From assembly GCF_017571465.1 (NCBI RefSeq), contig NZ_JAGETV010000024.1, positions 1-35,302 of the forward strand: a stretch of DNA of 35,302 nt, read 5' to 3'. The translations under genes and the position numbers were made by a program. This stretch comes from Thiomicrorhabdus marina. GTDB lineage: Bacteria; Pseudomonadota; Gammaproteobacteria; Thiomicrospirales; Thiomicrospiraceae. The notes below the pieces were generated by a model that made no database searches, was not told the origin of the DNA, and saw only the letters and a list, made by a program, of their open reading frames with translations. Below, in pieces: positions 35,059-35,302 of this stretch. Each line of letters opens with the position of its first letter. Position 1 is the stretch's first letter.

Positions 35059-35302
35059 TGTCCCGTCCTGAAATAGGTTGACACTTTTTTCAGGTTAAAA
35101 ACGCTCGATGAACTTCATCGGGCGTTTTGTATTTTAGCGCCAAGTGCGGGCGCTTCGTGTTGTAAATCTCAATCGACTCTTTCACCATCTGCCGAGCTTG
35201 CTGAATGTCTTTGGGTTTTGTGAGCAAAAACTCATTCTTTAAAATCCCATTCACCCGTTCAGCCAAGGCATTTTGATAACAGTCATAACCGTCGGTCATG
35301 GA
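35059..35302 (-). mobile_element. IS3-family insertion sequence, right end (element continues past the window)
   Basis: The window ends inside an insertion sequence. The outer boundary is probably near 35059, where a TGTCCCGTCCTGAAATAGG stretch begins that looks like an IS3-family terminal repeat. The transposase end at 35090 supports it. The other end and any target duplication are outside the window. Confidence 0.75.
35090..35302 (-). CDS. IS3-family transposase OrfB, C-terminal part (partial)
   Basis: The last 71 residues of a DDE integrase-type transposase; the frame is open to the window edge, so the 5' part lies beyond it. YQNALAERVNGILKNEFL contains the final catalytic glutamate (in AERVNG), and IYNTKRPHLALKYKTPDEV is the standard IS3 OrfB tail. 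It encodes strand cutting and joining for the element. No damage is seen in the visible part. Confidence 0.93.
   Translation of the reverse strand, partial: SMTDGYDCYQNALAERVNGILKNEFLLTKPKDIQQARQMVKESIEIYNTKRPHLALKYKTPDEVHRAFLT

Noticed and set aside
1-35302. A defence system, prophage, CRISPR array or secondary-metabolite cluster
   Set aside because: No characteristic genes, repeat arrays or phage structural genes were found; apart from the IS end and the small palindrome the region is housekeeping DNA.

Overview
This window looks like chromosomal DNA of a gammaproteobacterium. The order lpxC, DUF721/DciA gene, secA, argJ, then a fused mutT/thiamine-phosphate-synthase-like gene is a gammaproteobacterial arrangement, and murC-ddl-ftsQ-ftsA, a sufBCDS operon, RNase T and the CGFS glutaredoxin fit. 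The overall feel (moderate GC, these gene types) suggests a Thiomicrospira/Hydrogenovibrio/Thiomicrorhabdus-like relative, but that genus-level guess is weak and rests on general impression only.

Layout. (1) 1-6422: the tail of an unidentified gene; a chemoreceptor with a C-terminal CZB zinc-binding domain; then a zinc-uptake locus with znuB and znuC on the minus strand diverging from znuA, which overlaps a small CobW/COG0523-like gene whose nucleotide-binding motifs have decayed. (2) 6633-11613: sufB-sufC-sufD-sufS (Fe-S cluster assembly) ending at an intrinsic terminator, followed by a small unknown gene. (3) 12266-16755: a remnant of the division/cell wall (dcw) cluster: murC, ddl, ftsQ, ftsA. 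Its upstream edge carries a 63-bp perfect inverted repeat. ftsZ, normally between ftsA and lpxC, is absent; the gap is only 325 bp. (4) 17081-25789: lpxC, dciA-like (minus), secA, argJ, a ferritin-like DUF2202 lipoprotein, hisC (minus), and the Nudix/ThiE-like fusion. (5) 25905-30317: a PQ-loop-like membrane protein, tag and coaE on the minus strand, then an AsnB-type amidotransferase most like N-acetylglutaminylglutamine amide synthase, and grxD. (6) 30451-34879: argA-rnt on the minus strand, ilvD and a TerB-like gene on the plus strand. (7) The right edge enters an IS3-family insertion sequence.

Together the genes are mainly housekeeping: zinc import, Fe-S assembly (suf plus monothiol glutaredoxin, with the Fe-S enzyme IlvD as a likely client), peptidoglycan and lipid A synthesis, protein export, and arginine, histidine and branched-chain amino acid synthesis. 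The unusual parts are the zinc-themed left end with a CobW-like pseudo-GTPase, the missing ftsZ, the palindromic element before murC, a 23-bp sequence found once before the chemoreceptor and once in the ftsA-lpxC gap, and the osmolyte-type amidotransferase without its usual neighbour. No rRNA, tRNA or CRISPR array was seen.
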